Positions 44,627 through 53,206 of a DNA stretch of 64,000 bases are shown here, piece by piece. A program made the position numbers and the translations under genes. How positions within the stretch are numbered: position 1 is the first letter of the stretch; the number at the start of each line of letters is the position of its first letter. The DNA is from an uncultured Alphaproteobacteria bacterium (GTDB lineage: Bacteria > Pseudomonadota > Alphaproteobacteria > Rhizobiales > Beijerinckiaceae): NCBI GenBank assembly GCA_937988775.1, contig CALKHP010000019.1, positions 1 to 64,000 on the forward strand, read 5' to 3'. The notes under the pieces are model-generated. The model ran no database searches. It was not told where the DNA came from and worked only from the letters and a program-made list of their open reading frames with translations.

Positions 44627-44644
44627 CGAACGCGCAAGCGTTCG
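44627..44644. repeat. Hairpin upstream of ybjN
   Basis: Perfect 7-bp stem CGAACGC / GCGTTCG with a GCAA tetraloop on the plus strand, 57 bp before the ybjN start. It could be an operator or leader hairpin. The rest of the 566-bp gap 44571-45136 holds repeat elements at 44905 and 45022 and nothing else I can support. Confidence 0.4.
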
Positions 44645-44904
44645 CGTGAGCCGAAAGAACCGCAGGTCCAAACCCACCCCTGCTGGCCAATGGCCAAGCC
44701 GGCGAATCACCTCGCTCCTCGACTTGTATCACGCACCGCGCCGCCACACACACGACCCCGCGGGGATGTCAGGCACCGTCAAGGATTCGCGGAGTCAGAG
44801 CAATCGCGCCGCGCCGTCCTCCACAGATTCGACCTGAGGCAAATTGAATCAGGGGGAAGTCAAGGAGCGGCGCCGCGGGACGCGGCTACCGGGTGCGCAC
44901 TTCC

Positions 44905-44999
44905 GATCGGGATGGGCCGGTCAAGCCGTCCCATGACGGTGGAGGAGGAAGCGCTAACCTTTCAGCCGTCATCGGCGGACTTGATCCGCCGATCCCGCT
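44905..44999. repeat. Family D palindromic element
   Basis: GATCGGGATGGGCCGG-TCAAG-CCGTCCCATGACGG, linker GTGGAGGAGGAA..., then CGTCATCGGCGGA-CTTGA-TCCGCCGATCCCGCTT. Same arrangement as 35640-35735, and again close to a family C copy. Confidence 0.85.
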
Positions 45000-45021
45000 T
45001 CGGAAAGGCTCGCCATGACCG

Positions 45022-45110
45022 GTGTCATTCCCGACGCGCCTCGGCGCGATCGGGAATCCAGAGGCTGGGAGCGCAAACGGCTTTGGATTCCCACCTGCGC
45101 GGGAATGACA
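45022..45110. repeat. Family C palindromic element
   Basis: GTGTCATTCCCGACGCGC-CTCG-GCGCGATCGGGAATCCAG, linker with GGGAGCGCAAACGG, then TTTGGATTCCCACCTGCGC-GGGAATGACAC. Inverted ends GTGTCATTCCC / GGGAATGACAC are perfect over 11 bp. Confidence 0.85.
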
Positions 45111-45136
45111 CTGTGTGCAGGCGATGCCCAGCCTGC

Positions 45137-45391
45137 TCAGCCCTGGCCGAGCTTGGCCTCGAGCGCCGCGATGCGCGCCTTGAGGGCCTCGTTCTCGTCG
45201 CGCGCCACGATCGCCATCTCGCGCACCGCCTCGAACTCCTCGCGCGTCACCACATCGGCATCGCGCAGCAGGCGATCGACCTGGCTCTTGACCAGGGTAT
45301 CGGCCTCGCGGCGCAAGCCTTGCGCGACGCCGGCGGCATCGGTCATCAGGCGGCCAAGTTCGTCGAACAGGTGATTGGAGGTCTGCGGCAT
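45137..45391 (-). CDS. ubiK: Ubiquinone biosynthesis accessory factor UbiK family
   Basis: 84 residues from the ATG at 45391. It matches UbiK (YqiC, BMFP family): MPQTSNHLFDELGRLMTDAAGVAQGLRREADTL, then a C-terminal coiled coil DVVTREEFEAVREMAIVARDENEALKARIAALEAKLG. UbiK binds UbiJ and supports aerobic ubiquinone synthesis. It is divergent from lgt with 125 bp between starts, a conserved neighbour in alphaproteobacteria. Confidence 0.9.
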   Translation of the reverse strand: MPQTSNHLFDELGRLMTDAAGVAQGLRREADTLVKSQVDRLLRDADVVTREEFEAVREMAIVARDENEALKARIAALEAKLGQG

Positions 45392-45516
45392 GCTGGTGCC
45401 CCGGCTGGAGGATCGCCGCGCCGGGTTGCCCCGTGCGGCATTGTCAAGCCTTGGGCATACCCAAGAATTCAGGCTATACCAAGCCCAACCAGCCCGATGA
45501 GAGCACACGCTTCCGC

Positions 45517-46350
45517 ATGATCACGCTCACGATCCCGTTTCCCGTCTTCGACCCCGTCGCCGTCTCGTTCGGCCCGCTGGTGGTGCGCTGGTACGCGCTC
45601 GCCTATATTGCCGGCCTGCTGATCGGCTGGTGGTACGCGCGCCGCCTCCTGGCCGACGCCGCGCTGTGGGGGCGCACGCCGCGCTTCAAGCCGGAGGATC
45701 TCGACGACCTGATCGTCTTCGTGGCCCTCGGCGTGGTCGTCGGCGGCCGGCTCGCCTATGTGCTGTTCTACGACCTGCCGCAATTCGCAGCCCATCCGAT
45801 CGAGATCCCGATGCTCTGGCTCGGCGGCATGTCGTTTCATGGTGGCGCGGCCGGCGCGGCGCTGGCGGTCGCGCTTTATGCGAGACGCAAGAAGGTCGGC
45901 ATCCTGACGAGCTTCGACATGGCGAGCGCCGTGGCGCCGATCGGCCTGTTCCTCGGCCGGCTCGCCAATTTCATCAAGCCGGAACTGTGGGGCCGCCCGA
46001 GCGACGTGCCATGGGCGATGGTGTTTCCGGGCGCCGGCCCGCTGCCGCGCCATCCGAGCCAGCTTTACGAAGCGGCACTTGAAGGCGTCGTGCTGTTCGT
46101 GGTGCTGAGCATCGCGGTGCGCGCCGGCGCGCTGAAGCGGCCGGGACTGGTGACCGGCCTGTTCGCGGCCGGCTATGCCATCGCCCGCATCATCTCGGAA
46201 CTGTTCCGCGAACCCGATCCGCAGCTCGGCTTCCTGCTCGGCCACTGGGCGACGATGGGCATGGTGCTGTCGCTGCCCTTCCTGGCGATCGGCATCTGGC
46301 TGATCCTGCGCGCCCGCAAGGCACCGGCGCCGCAGGGCCGGCCGGCGTGA
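45517..46350 (+). CDS. lgt: Prolipoprotein diacylglyceryl transferase
   Basis: 277 residues from the ATG at 45517. Lgt adds a diacylglyceryl group to the lipobox cysteine of prolipoproteins in the inner membrane. The signature GRLANFIKPELWGRPSD near 146 and RHPSQLYEAALEG near 176 are present, with SFHGGAAGAALAV near 106 and several membrane helices. Its stop overlaps the GTG start of the next gene. In relatives lgt, a MidA-like methyltransferase and pgeF form a run, as here. Confidence 0.95.
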   Translation: MITLTIPFPVFDPVAVSFGPLVVRWYALAYIAGLLIGWWYARRLLADAALWGRTPRFKPEDLDDLIVFVALGVVVGGRLAYVLFYDLPQFAAHPIEIPMLWLGGMSFHGGAAGAALAVALYARRKKVGILTSFDMASAVAPIGLFLGRLANFIKPELWGRPSDVPWAMVFPGAGPLPRHPSQLYEAALEGVVLFVVLSIAVRAGALKRPGLVTGLFAAGYAIARIISELFREPDPQLGFLLGHWATMGMVLSLPFLAIGIWLILRARKAPAPQGRPA

Positions 46351-47441
46351 CGCCGGATGGTACGCCCCTTGACGCCTATCTCAGGGAGTTGATCGCCACG
46401 GAAGGGCCGATCGGCATCGAGCGCTTCATGGCCATCTGCCTCGCCGATCCGGTGCATGGCTATTACATGACGCGCGATCCGCTTGGCGCGTCCGGCGATT
46501 TCACCACCGCGCCGGAGATCAGCCAGATTTTCGGCGAGCTGATCGGGTTGTGGGCCGTGCAGTGCTGGCACGGGCTGGGTTCGCCGCCAGCACTCCACCT
46601 CGTCGAACTCGGCCCCGGCCGCGGCACCTTGATGGCCGACGCGCTGCGCGCCGCCCGGCTGGTGCCGGCGTTTCGCGCCGCACTCCATGTCCATCTGGTC
46701 GAGACCAGCCCGGTTCTGACCGGCCTGCAACGGCACACGCTTGACGCCGCCGGCGTGCCGCTCGCCTGGCATGCCCGGCTCGAGGACGTGCCGGCCGGGC
46801 CGGCCATCGTCATCGCCAACGAGTTCTTCGATGCCCTGCCGATCCGCCAGTTCGTCTCGCAAGGCGGGCGCTGGCACGAGCGCATGGTCGGGCTCGCCGC
46901 CGGCAAGCTCATCTTCGGGCTCGACGGCGAACCGGCACCGGGCATGACGATGCGGGCCCGCGACGGCGACGTGCTCGAGGTCGGCTTTGCCGGGCTCGCC
47001 GTGACGGAGCAGCTTGCCGGCCGCCTCGCCCGCGACGGCGGCGCGGCGCTGGTCATCGATTACGGCCATGCCGCGACCGGCTTCGGCGACACGCTGCAAG
47101 CGGTCAAGCATCACGCCTTTGCCGACCCGCTCGCCGATCCCGGCGCGGCCGACCTGACGGCGCATGTCGATTTCGCCGCGCTGCTGCGCCAGGCGCGCAC
47201 GGCCGGTGCCGCCGTGCATGGCCCGGTGCCGCAAGCGACATTTCTGGAACGGCTCGGCGCGCGCCAACGCGCTGCCGCGCTGCAGAAGGGCGCCGCCGAC
47301 GAAGAGACGCGCGCTGGTATTGCCGCCGCGCTCGCGCGCCTCACCGATACCGCGCCAAAGGGCATGGGCAGCCTGTTCAAGGCGATCGCCCTCACCGCGC
47401 CGGGCCAGCCAGTGCCGGCCGGCTTCGAAACGCAGGATTGA
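46347..47441 (+). CDS. MidA/NDUFAF7-family SAM-dependent methyltransferase
   Basis: 364 residues starting at GTG 46347, which shares GTGA with the lgt stop. It belongs to DUF185, the family of human NDUFAF7, an arginine methyltransferase that assembles respiratory complex I. Marks are GYYMTRDPLGASGDFTTAPEISQIFGELIG near 30-59, SAM-binding LVELGPGRGTLMADALRAAR, IVIANEFFDALPIRQFV, and AHVDFAALL. A role in complex I assembly in bacteria is inferred from the eukaryotic family. It is followed by pgeF after 18 nt. Confidence 0.92.
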   Translation: MTPDGTPLDAYLRELIATEGPIGIERFMAICLADPVHGYYMTRDPLGASGDFTTAPEISQIFGELIGLWAVQCWHGLGSPPALHLVELGPGRGTLMADALRAARLVPAFRAALHVHLVETSPVLTGLQRHTLDAAGVPLAWHARLEDVPAGPAIVIANEFFDALPIRQFVSQGGRWHERMVGLAAGKLIFGLDGEPAPGMTMRARDGDVLEVGFAGLAVTEQLAGRLARDGGAALVIDYGHAATGFGDTLQAVKHHAFADPLADPGAADLTAHVDFAALLRQARTAGAAVHGPVPQATFLERLGARQRAAALQKGAADEETRAGIAAALARLTDTAPKGMGSLFKAIALTAPGQPVPAGFETQD

Positions 47442-47459
47442 GCATTGGAGAGGCAACCC

Positions 47460-48254
47460 GTGAGCAAGACCGAAACCGATACCGTCATGGCCGTCACCTC
47501 ACCGGCGCTTGGCGCCCTGCCCGGCCTTCGGCACGCCTTCTTCACCCGGCAAGGCGGCGTGTCGCAAGGCATCTATGCCAGCCTGAACGGCGGCCAGGGC
47601 TCGGGCGACGACAAGGCGGCGGTGGCCGAGAATCGCCGCCGCATGGCGGCCCATCTCGGCGTCCAGCCCAGCCACATCGTCTCGGTCTGGCAGGTCCATT
47701 CCGCCGATGCGGTCGTGGTGGATGCGCCCTGGGGCCCCGACGGACGGCCCAAGGCCGATGCCATGGTGAGCACCACGCCCGGCATCGCGCTCGCCATCAA
47801 CACCGCCGATTGCGGCCCGGTGCTGTTCGCGGACGCCAAGACCGGCGTGATCGGCGCCGCCCATGCCGGCTGGAAGGGCGCCTTCACCGGCGTGCTCGAA
47901 GCAACGGTTGCCGCCATGGAGCGCCTTGGCGCGCATCGCACCGCCATCACCGCCGCGCTCGGGCCGATGATCAGCCGCAAGGCTTACGAGGTCGGGCCGG
48001 AATTCGTGGCGCGCTTCGCGGCGGCCGATGCCGGCAATACGCGCTTCTTCTCGCCCTCGACGCGACCCGATCACGCCATGTTCGACCTGCACGGCTATAA
48101 TCGCAACCGGCTCGCGCGCGCCGGCATCGGCGCGATCGACGATCTCGACCTGTGCACCTATTCGGACGAAGAGCGCTTCTTCAGCTACCGGCGCGCCACG
48201 CATCGCAGCGAGCCCGATTACGGCCGGTTGATCGCCGCGATCACGCTCGCCTGA
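47460..48254 (+). CDS. pgeF: Peptidoglycan editing factor PgeF (YfiH, polyphenol oxidase family)
   Basis: 264 residues from the GTG at 47460, which has GGAGAGG six bases upstream; the TTG at 47445 precedes the ribosome site and the ATG at 47487 has none. The family (YfiH, laccase domain) in E. coli removes non-canonical peptidoglycan precursor (L-Ser in place of L-Ala). Zinc-site motifs are WQVHSADAVVVD near 78, NTADCGPVLFAD near 115, and AHAGWKGAFTGVLEATV near 136. C-terminal CTYSDEERFFSYRRATHR is typical. It ends the lgt operon. Confidence 0.92.
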   Translation: MSKTETDTVMAVTSPALGALPGLRHAFFTRQGGVSQGIYASLNGGQGSGDDKAAVAENRRRMAAHLGVQPSHIVSVWQVHSADAVVVDAPWGPDGRPKADAMVSTTPGIALAINTADCGPVLFADAKTGVIGAAHAGWKGAFTGVLEATVAAMERLGAHRTAITAALGPMISRKAYEVGPEFVARFAAADAGNTRFFSPSTRPDHAMFDLHGYNRNRLARAGIGAIDDLDLCTYSDEERFFSYRRATHRSEPDYGRLIAAITLA

Positions 48255-48265
48255 TTTGGCAGCGC

Positions 48266-48988
48266 TCACACCAGATGCTGGCCGGCATCGACCGTCAGCA
48301 TCTGCCCGGTCACGCTGCGGGCGCGCGCCAGATACAACACCGCTTCGGCGATCTCGGCCGGCTCGACCGGCCTTTTCAGCGGCACGCCGGCAACCTCGCC
48401 GGCAAAGCCCGCCGCGCCCTCATGCGAGTTGGGCAGCACCGGGCCGGGGCCGATGGCATTGACCCGGATGCGCGGCGCCAGCGCCTGCGCCAGCATCTGG
48501 GTTGCCGTCCACAACGCCGATTTGGCGATGGTATAGGACAGGAAATCGGCGCCCGGATGCAGCACGCGCTGGTCGATCAGGTTGACGATGGCGCCTTGTT
48601 CGAGCGCCGGCAAGGCAGCGGCGAAGGCCTGGGCGAGCAGCACCGGCGCCTTCAGGTTAACCTGGAGATTGCGCTCGAACCCGGCCGCATCGAGCGTGGC
48701 GATATCGTCGCGCGCGAACTGCGAGGCGTTGTTGACCAGCAGCGTCACCGGCCCGAGCGCCTGCGCGGCCTCGCCGACAAGCGCCGCCGCATCGAGCCGC
48801 ATCAGGTCGCCCGTGACCGCATGCGCCCGGACGCCCGCCGCCGTGATGGCGGCCACCACCTCCTCGGCCTCGTCGCGCGACTGGCCATAATGCACCGCAA
48901 CGGCGTAGCCCGCCCCGGCAAGCTGCATGGCGATGGCACGGCCGATACGCCTGGCACCGCCGGTCACGAGCGCGACACCGGCCGTCAT
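48266..48988 (-). CDS. SDR-family oxidoreductase, pteridine reductase-like
   Basis: 240 residues. A Rossmann start VALVTGGARRIGRAIAMQLA, NNASQF near 88, and the catalytic pair in SYTIAKSALW place it in the short-chain dehydrogenase family. The variant IVNLIDQRVLHP in place of the usual NISS motif is typical of the pteridine reductase/FolM-like group, so reduction of a pterin or dihydrofolate is possible. Its ATG overlaps the stop of the glycosyltransferase gene upstream by 4 nt (ATGA), an odd functional pair. Confidence 0.85.
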   Translation of the reverse strand: MTAGVALVTGGARRIGRAIAMQLAGAGYAVAVHYGQSRDEAEEVVAAITAAGVRAHAVTGDLMRLDAAALVGEAAQALGPVTLLVNNASQFARDDIATLDAAGFERNLQVNLKAPVLLAQAFAAALPALEQGAIVNLIDQRVLHPGADFLSYTIAKSALWTATQMLAQALAPRIRVNAIGPGPVLPNSHEGAAGFAGEVAGVPLKRPVEPAEIAEAVLYLARARSVTGQMLTVDAGQHLV

Positions 48989-49773
48989 CGCTTCTGGCGC
49001 TCCCGCACGCCAAGCCGCTGGCGTTCGACCGCCTTGGCGATGCGCAGCCAGCGATAAAAGGCGAAATTCATCGCCGTCATGAAGCCGTAGAGGCCGCGCA
49101 CGAAATGCCGGCGCATGACATAGGCCTTGAAGAACGCGGCCGGGAACTCGGCGAACACGCGCCAGACCGGCACCCGCACGTCGCGCGCGATCAGGTCGTC
49201 GGCCTGCTGGTCGGAATAGAAATTCAGCTTGGCGAGTTGGTTGCCGAGCGAGCGCACCGAGAAGTGCAGGATCACGCCCTTCAGCCGCGCCACCCTGGCG
49301 CCCGGCATGAGATCGACGCGGTCATGCACGGGCGAGGCCGAATAGCGCCCCTTGTCCTTGCGATAGAGCCTGACCGGCGCCAGCGTATAGGCCCAGGAAT
49401 GCGGCCGCCCCTCGCCGGGAAACACCTCGGCGATGCGCAATTCGTAGGCATCGGCCGCCGGCTCGCCATTGGCGAACAGCGCGCGTATATCGGCGACGAG
49501 TTCGGGCGACATCACCTCGTCGGCATCGAGATTGAGCAGCCAGTTGTGACGGCACTGCTCCTCGCCGAAACGCTTCTGCAGCCCGTAGCCGTGCCAGTCA
49601 TTATGCAGCACGCGGGCGCCGAAGCCGGCCGCGACCACCTGGGTGCCGTCGGTCGAGCCTGAATCGACCAGCACGATGTCGTCGGAAAGCCCTGCGGCAG
49701 CCTCGAGCACGCGCGGCAAGCGGTCGGCCTCATCGCGCGCGATGACGAAAACGGAGAGCGGCAGCGTCGCCAT
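48985..49773 (-). CDS. Family 2 glycosyltransferase (lipopolysaccharide-core WaaE-like)
   Basis: 262 residues. N-terminal GT-A fold: LSVFVIARDEADRLPRVLEA, DDIVLVDSGSTDGTQ near 32, and the metal-binding DAD in LLNLDADEVMSPEL near 82. EVFPGEGRPHSWAYTLAPVRLYR and the C-terminal YVMRRHFVRGLYGFMTAMNFAFYRWLRIAK (membrane-peripheral, basic-hydrophobic) match WaaE/KdtX-type core glucosyltransferases. It probably acts at the inner membrane on lipid-A core sugars. The acceptor is not known. The SDR gene overlaps its end. Confidence 0.88.
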   Translation of the reverse strand: MATLPLSVFVIARDEADRLPRVLEAAAGLSDDIVLVDSGSTDGTQVVAAGFGARVLHNDWHGYGLQKRFGEEQCRHNWLLNLDADEVMSPELVADIRALFANGEPAADAYELRIAEVFPGEGRPHSWAYTLAPVRLYRKDKGRYSASPVHDRVDLMPGARVARLKGVILHFSVRSLGNQLAKLNFYSDQQADDLIARDVRVPVWRVFAEFPAAFFKAYVMRRHFVRGLYGFMTAMNFAFYRWLRIAKAVERQRLGVRERQKR

Positions 49774-49903
49774 CTATGTGCCAATGCTGGTGAACATCAC
49801 CCTGCCCTATCCCCGATCGCGCTGCCGCCGTCTAGGGCAGGACGCGAAAAACCCTTGTTCGTTCCGGCCGGCGCACCGATCAAGCCCGATCGCAATACTT
49901 TGC

Positions 49904-49982
49904 TAAGGTTAACCGATCTTCTGTCGGGTTCATGCAAATTAAACCGAATTTCGAAGAGGCCGTCGACGATTGCTTAAGGTTA
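49904..49982 (+). promoter_or_regulatory. TAAGGTTA direct repeat upstream of omp gene
   Basis: TTGCTAAGGTTA (ending 49911) and TTGCTTAAGGTTA (ending 49982) are 71 bp apart in an AT-richer leader before the barrel gene at 50043. They may be binding sites or two promoter -35 regions. I cannot assign a regulator; it does not fit TTAA-N7-TTAA. Confidence 0.3.
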
Positions 49983-50042
49983 CGAGATAAGCATCCTCAC
50001 ACCACCGGCCCGGCCGGCACTTATGCTTTTGAGGAGTTGCCC

Positions 50043-50672
50043 ATGCGTATCCCCGCAATTCTCGCCGGCGCCGCCGCGCTCATCGCGCTTGCGCCTGCCG
50101 CGTATGCCGCGGATCTCGGCACCGGACAGGCTTGGGGGGCACCAGACGCCTATGCCGCGCCAAGCTCCACCATCAACTGGACAGGCGGTTATGCCGGCCT
50201 GCATCTCGGCGGCGGCTGGGGCCACGCCAGCACCGCCAACCTCTCCGGCTTCGTGTTCGGCGCCCATGGCGGCTACAATTTCCAGTTCGACCGCTTCGTC
50301 GCGGGCATCGAGGGCGATATCGACGCCTCCGGCCTTAGTAATGACGGATTCGGCACTAAATATCGTGAGAAGTGGCTCGGCAGCATTCGTGCGCGCCTTG
50401 GCTACACGTTCGACCGTTTTCTGGTGTTCGGGACAGGCGGTTTCGCCATGGGAACAGGGCAGTTCAAGGACGTCGCCAACAACATCTCGCGCAACCATGC
50501 CGGCTTCGCATTGGGATTCGGCGGTGAAATGAAGATCACCAACAATCTGTCGGCGCGCGCCGAATATCTGCATTACGGCCTCGGCACGGAAAACTACCAG
50601 AGCCTGTCCGGCCCGATGCGGATCGACGCCACCGCCAATATCGTCCGGGGAGGGCTGAGCTATCACTTCTAA
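50043..50672 (+). CDS. Omp25/Omp31-type outer-membrane beta-barrel
   Basis: 209 residues from the ATG at 50043 (GAGGAG upstream). The signal peptide is MRIPAILAGAAALIALAPAAYAA. The mature part starts with a short linker and then NWTGGYAGLHLGGGWGHAS, alternating strands such as FGAHGGYNFQFDRFVAGIEGDID and IRARLGYTFDRFLVFGTGGFA, and a terminal phenylalanine in RGGLSYHF for BAM recognition. An eight-stranded barrel of the rhizobial/Brucella Omp25/31 family is expected. A second barrel gene follows 187 bp later. Confidence 0.9.
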   Translation: MRIPAILAGAAALIALAPAAYAADLGTGQAWGAPDAYAAPSSTINWTGGYAGLHLGGGWGHASTANLSGFVFGAHGGYNFQFDRFVAGIEGDIDASGLSNDGFGTKYREKWLGSIRARLGYTFDRFLVFGTGGFAMGTGQFKDVANNISRNHAGFALGFGGEMKITNNLSARAEYLHYGLGTENYQSLSGPMRIDATANIVRGGLSYHF

Positions 50673-50784
50673 GTGAAACGCCCGCAATCCTTAACGGACG
50701 TTCAGACATTCCTCACGTTTCCGCCACATTCCAAATCGCTAACGGTGACGGAAAAGCAACAGACAAATCACTCCGGGGAACTTA

Positions 50785-50790
50785 TATAAT
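50785..50790 (+). promoter_or_regulatory. Consensus -10 (TATAAT) before second barrel gene
   Basis: Perfect TATAAT at 50785-50790, about 70 bp before the start codon. The -35 is weak: GACAAA at 17-bp spacing or CAGACA at 19. A strong promoter would fit an abundant outer-membrane protein. Confidence 0.5.
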
Positions 50791-50859
50791 AGTCCCGGGG
50801 TTGAGGGCGAAGGCAGCAGCCGCCGCCAGGACCAGGTTTCGAATTCCATGGAGTACCAA

Positions 50860-51564
50860 ATGAAAAAGTTTCTTCTTGCCACCGCTGCTCTCGCCATGAT
50901 GGCGACGGCCGCGTCGGCTGCCGATCTGCCGCAGCGTCAGGTTGCTCCGGCGCCTTACGTTCCGGTCGTCCCGGCCTTCACCTGGACCGGCTTCTACCTC
51001 GGTCTGAATGCCGGCTACGCCTTCTCGAACTCGGACAAGATCAACTTCTCCGACACCACGCCGTTCGCCGGCAGCATCAAGGCGAGCCGTGACGGCTTCA
51101 TCGGCGGCGCGCAGGCCGGCTACAACTGGCAGTTCGGCTCGATGGTCGTCGGTGCTGAAACCGACATCCAATACACCGACCTCAAGAAGCGTGGCTTCCT
51201 CGGTGCTGATACGGCTCGCGTTGACACCAGCTACCTCGGCACCCTGCGTGCCCGCGTCGGCTTCGTGCCGATGGATCGCGCCCTGCTCTACGTGACCGGT
51301 GGTCTCGCCTATGGCGACACCAAGCTTTCGGCCTATAATGCCGGCTTCAATGCCAGCGGCTCCAAGCGCGACACCAATGTCGGCTGGACCCTCGGTGCCG
51401 GCGTCGAATACGCCATCACCAACAACATCACGACCAAGCTCGAGTACCTGTACTACGATCTTGGCGACACCAAGCTGACCTTCGGCAATGGCGTCGATAC
51501 GGCTTCCTACAAGGCCAACAACAACGGTTCGATCGTCCGCGCGGGCCTGAACTACAAGTTCTGA
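50860..51564 (+). CDS. Omp25/Omp31-type outer-membrane beta-barrel, second copy
   Basis: 234 residues from the ATG at 50860, six bases after GGAG; the upstream ATG at 50848 overlaps that site. Signal peptide MKKFLLATAALAMMATAASAA. The mature protein begins with a proline-rich linker (VAPAPYVPVVPAFTWTGFYLGLNAGYAFSNSDK), then barrel strands such as FIGGAQAGYNWQFGSMVVGAETDIQYTDL and GTLRARVGFVPMDRALLYVTGGLAYGDTKL, ending with AGLNYKF. Codon choice is less GC-biased (GGT, GCT, GTC frequent) than neighbours, as in highly expressed genes. It ends with a strong terminator. Confidence 0.92.
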   Translation: MKKFLLATAALAMMATAASAADLPQRQVAPAPYVPVVPAFTWTGFYLGLNAGYAFSNSDKINFSDTTPFAGSIKASRDGFIGGAQAGYNWQFGSMVVGAETDIQYTDLKKRGFLGADTARVDTSYLGTLRARVGFVPMDRALLYVTGGLAYGDTKLSAYNAGFNASGSKRDTNVGWTLGAGVEYAITNNITTKLEYLYYDLGDTKLTFGNGVDTASYKANNNGSIVRAGLNYKF

Positions 51565-51591
51565 TCCGACAGACCGATCCGGTAGAAAAGA

Positions 51592-51621
51592 AGCCCGGCG
51601 CATCTCGCGCCGGGCTTTTTT
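51592..51621 (+). terminator. Rho-independent terminator
   Basis: AGCCCGGCGC-ATCTC-GCGCCGGGCT, perfect 10-bp stem followed by TTTTT. It is 27 bp after the second barrel gene and also faces the convergent GST gene. Confidence 0.92.
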
Positions 51622-51643
51622 GATTCGGTCGGCCAATGCCGGA

Positions 51644-52240
51644 TCACGCGCTGGCGAAAGCCGGCACCCTGGCCTCGAAGGCGGCAAGCCAGGCGACCAG
51701 CTTCGGGTATGCCTTGCGCCAACGGCCCTCGAAGCGCAGATCCTGATAGCCGAGCGCGCAGGCGGCCGCGACATGGCCGACATGCACCGGCCCGTCCGGC
51801 ACGGCGAGCGTCTGCTCCAGACGGGCGAGCCCGCGCTGCATCTTGCCGGCCTGAAGATCGAGCCAGCTCTGCACCGCCATCTCGGCCGGACGGTAGCGCC
51901 CCTCATAGACGATCAGCAGCGCCGCCTCGGTGGTGCCATCGGCGAGCGCCTGCAGCGTCAAGGCGGCAATGCGCTGCTTTGGTTCCGTCGGAATGATGCG
52001 GCCGCCGCCGGCCCGGATATCGAGATATTCGACGATGACGCGCGAATCGATGATCGTGTCGCCTTCCTCCGTGGTCAATGCCGGGATCTTGCCGAGCGGA
52101 TTGTCCTGGAGAAACGCCGCGTCCGGGCTGGTCGTCGCCGTGTCGCGCAGCGTGATCTCCCCGGAGAACCCCAGCAGATCGGCCACGACCCGGACCTTGC
52201 GCACGAAAGGCGAGGATGCTGAATTCCGCAATATCATCAT
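51644..52240 (-). CDS. Glutathione S-transferase family protein
   Basis: 198 residues from the ATG at 52240 (GGAG nine bases upstream). The N-terminal thioredoxin-like domain has RNSASSPFVRKVRVVADLLG near 4, DNPLGKIPALTTEEG near 46 (cis-Pro for glutathione binding), and DSRVIVEYLD. The C-terminal all-helical domain follows. No cysteine is at the usual position, so a serine or tyrosine-like activation at SSPFVRK is likely. Function and substrate are unknown. It converges with the barrel gene. Confidence 0.87.
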   Translation of the reverse strand: MMILRNSASSPFVRKVRVVADLLGFSGEITLRDTATTSPDAAFLQDNPLGKIPALTTEEGDTIIDSRVIVEYLDIRAGGGRIIPTEPKQRIAALTLQALADGTTEAALLIVYEGRYRPAEMAVQSWLDLQAGKMQRGLARLEQTLAVPDGPVHVGHVAAACALGYQDLRFEGRWRKAYPKLVAWLAAFEARVPAFASA

Positions 52241-52324
52241 GTCGAACGTCTCCACGTGGCGGCCCGCGCATCGGGCGCACCGACCGCCCCCTTGCCTAAT
52301 CCTGATTCGGGCGCCGCACCACGC

Positions 52325-53179
52325 TCATTCCGGCGCAAGCCAGGTCGCGCTCCAGCCCGGCCGGCCGCGCTGCGCGAGCAATTCGGCGAGATATGGCAGC
52401 AGCACGCCCGCCTCCCCGGCCAGCGTGAACGGCGGATTGACCACGATCAGCCCGCAACCGTTCAGCCGGCTCGGGTCATCGGGCGCATGCACGAGCAGTT
52501 CGAGCCGCAGCATGCGCCGGATGCCGGTTGCAACGAGCCCGGCCGCGAACGCCTCGATGCGGCGCGGATCCTTGATCGGATACCACAGCGCGTAGATGCC
52601 GCCCGGCCATTTGGCATGCGCCTTGGCGAGCCGCGCCGTCATGCGCTCGAACTCGTCCGGCTCCTCGAAGGGCGGGTCGACCAGCACCAGCCCGCGCCGT
52701 TCGCGCGGCGGCACATAGGCGTTGAGGGCGGTCCAGCCGTCGAGCGCCACCGTCGCCACGCGCTCGTCGCGCGCGAATCGGCGCTTGAGCGTGGCGACGT
52801 CGGCCGGGTGCTTCTCAACCAGCGTCAGGCGGTCCTGCGGCCGGGCCATCGCGCGGGCAAGCCAAGGCGAGCCGGGATAGAGACTGAGGCCCGCATCGGG
52901 CGTGGGCTGCGCCGCGCGCACGCCGGCAAGATAGGGCGCGAGCAGCGCGGCAACCGCCGGCGGCGGGGCCGCGTCGATCAACCGGCCGATGCCGTTGCGC
53001 CATTCGCCGGTCTTCTCGGCCTGTTCGGCACCAAGATCATACAGGCCGATGCCGGCATGGGTGTCGAGATAGCGAAATGCCGTCTCCTTGCGCAGCAGGT
53101 AGCCGAGGATGTTGCACAACAGCGCATGCTTGAACACATCGGCGAAATTGCCGGCATGGTAGGCGTGGCGATAATTCAT
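52325..53179 (-). CDS. rlmJ: 23S rRNA adenine-2030 N6-methyltransferase
   Basis: 284 residues. RlmJ methylates A2030 of 23S rRNA. The N-terminus MNYRHAYHAGNFADVFKHALL is diagnostic, followed by FRYLDTHAGIGLYDL near 36, and the catalytic DPPFEEPDEFERM near 167 (DPPF-type motif of adenine N6-methylases). The C-terminal segment GGIYALWYPIKDPRRIEAF and RLNGCGLIVVNPPFTL completes the family pattern. It is 27 nt downstream of the RNase T2 gene on the same strand, so both may share a transcript. Confidence 0.95.
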   Translation of the reverse strand: MNYRHAYHAGNFADVFKHALLCNILGYLLRKETAFRYLDTHAGIGLYDLGAEQAEKTGEWRNGIGRLIDAAPPPAVAALLAPYLAGVRAAQPTPDAGLSLYPGSPWLARAMARPQDRLTLVEKHPADVATLKRRFARDERVATVALDGWTALNAYVPPRERRGLVLVDPPFEEPDEFERMTARLAKAHAKWPGGIYALWYPIKDPRRIEAFAAGLVATGIRRMLRLELLVHAPDDPSRLNGCGLIVVNPPFTLAGEAGVLLPYLAELLAQRGRPGWSATWLAPE

Positions 53180-53206
53180 GGCTTGTCTCTGCCCTTGCCC
53201 GCCTGC

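Noticed and set aside
44606..45136. A plus-strand gene in the ybjN-ubiK gap
   Set aside because: The open frames there are made of repeat elements C and D and lack ribosome sites and family sequence.
49900..49990. CtrA boxes upstream of the barrel gene
   Set aside because: TTAA half-sites exist but none has the TTAA-N7-TTAA spacing.
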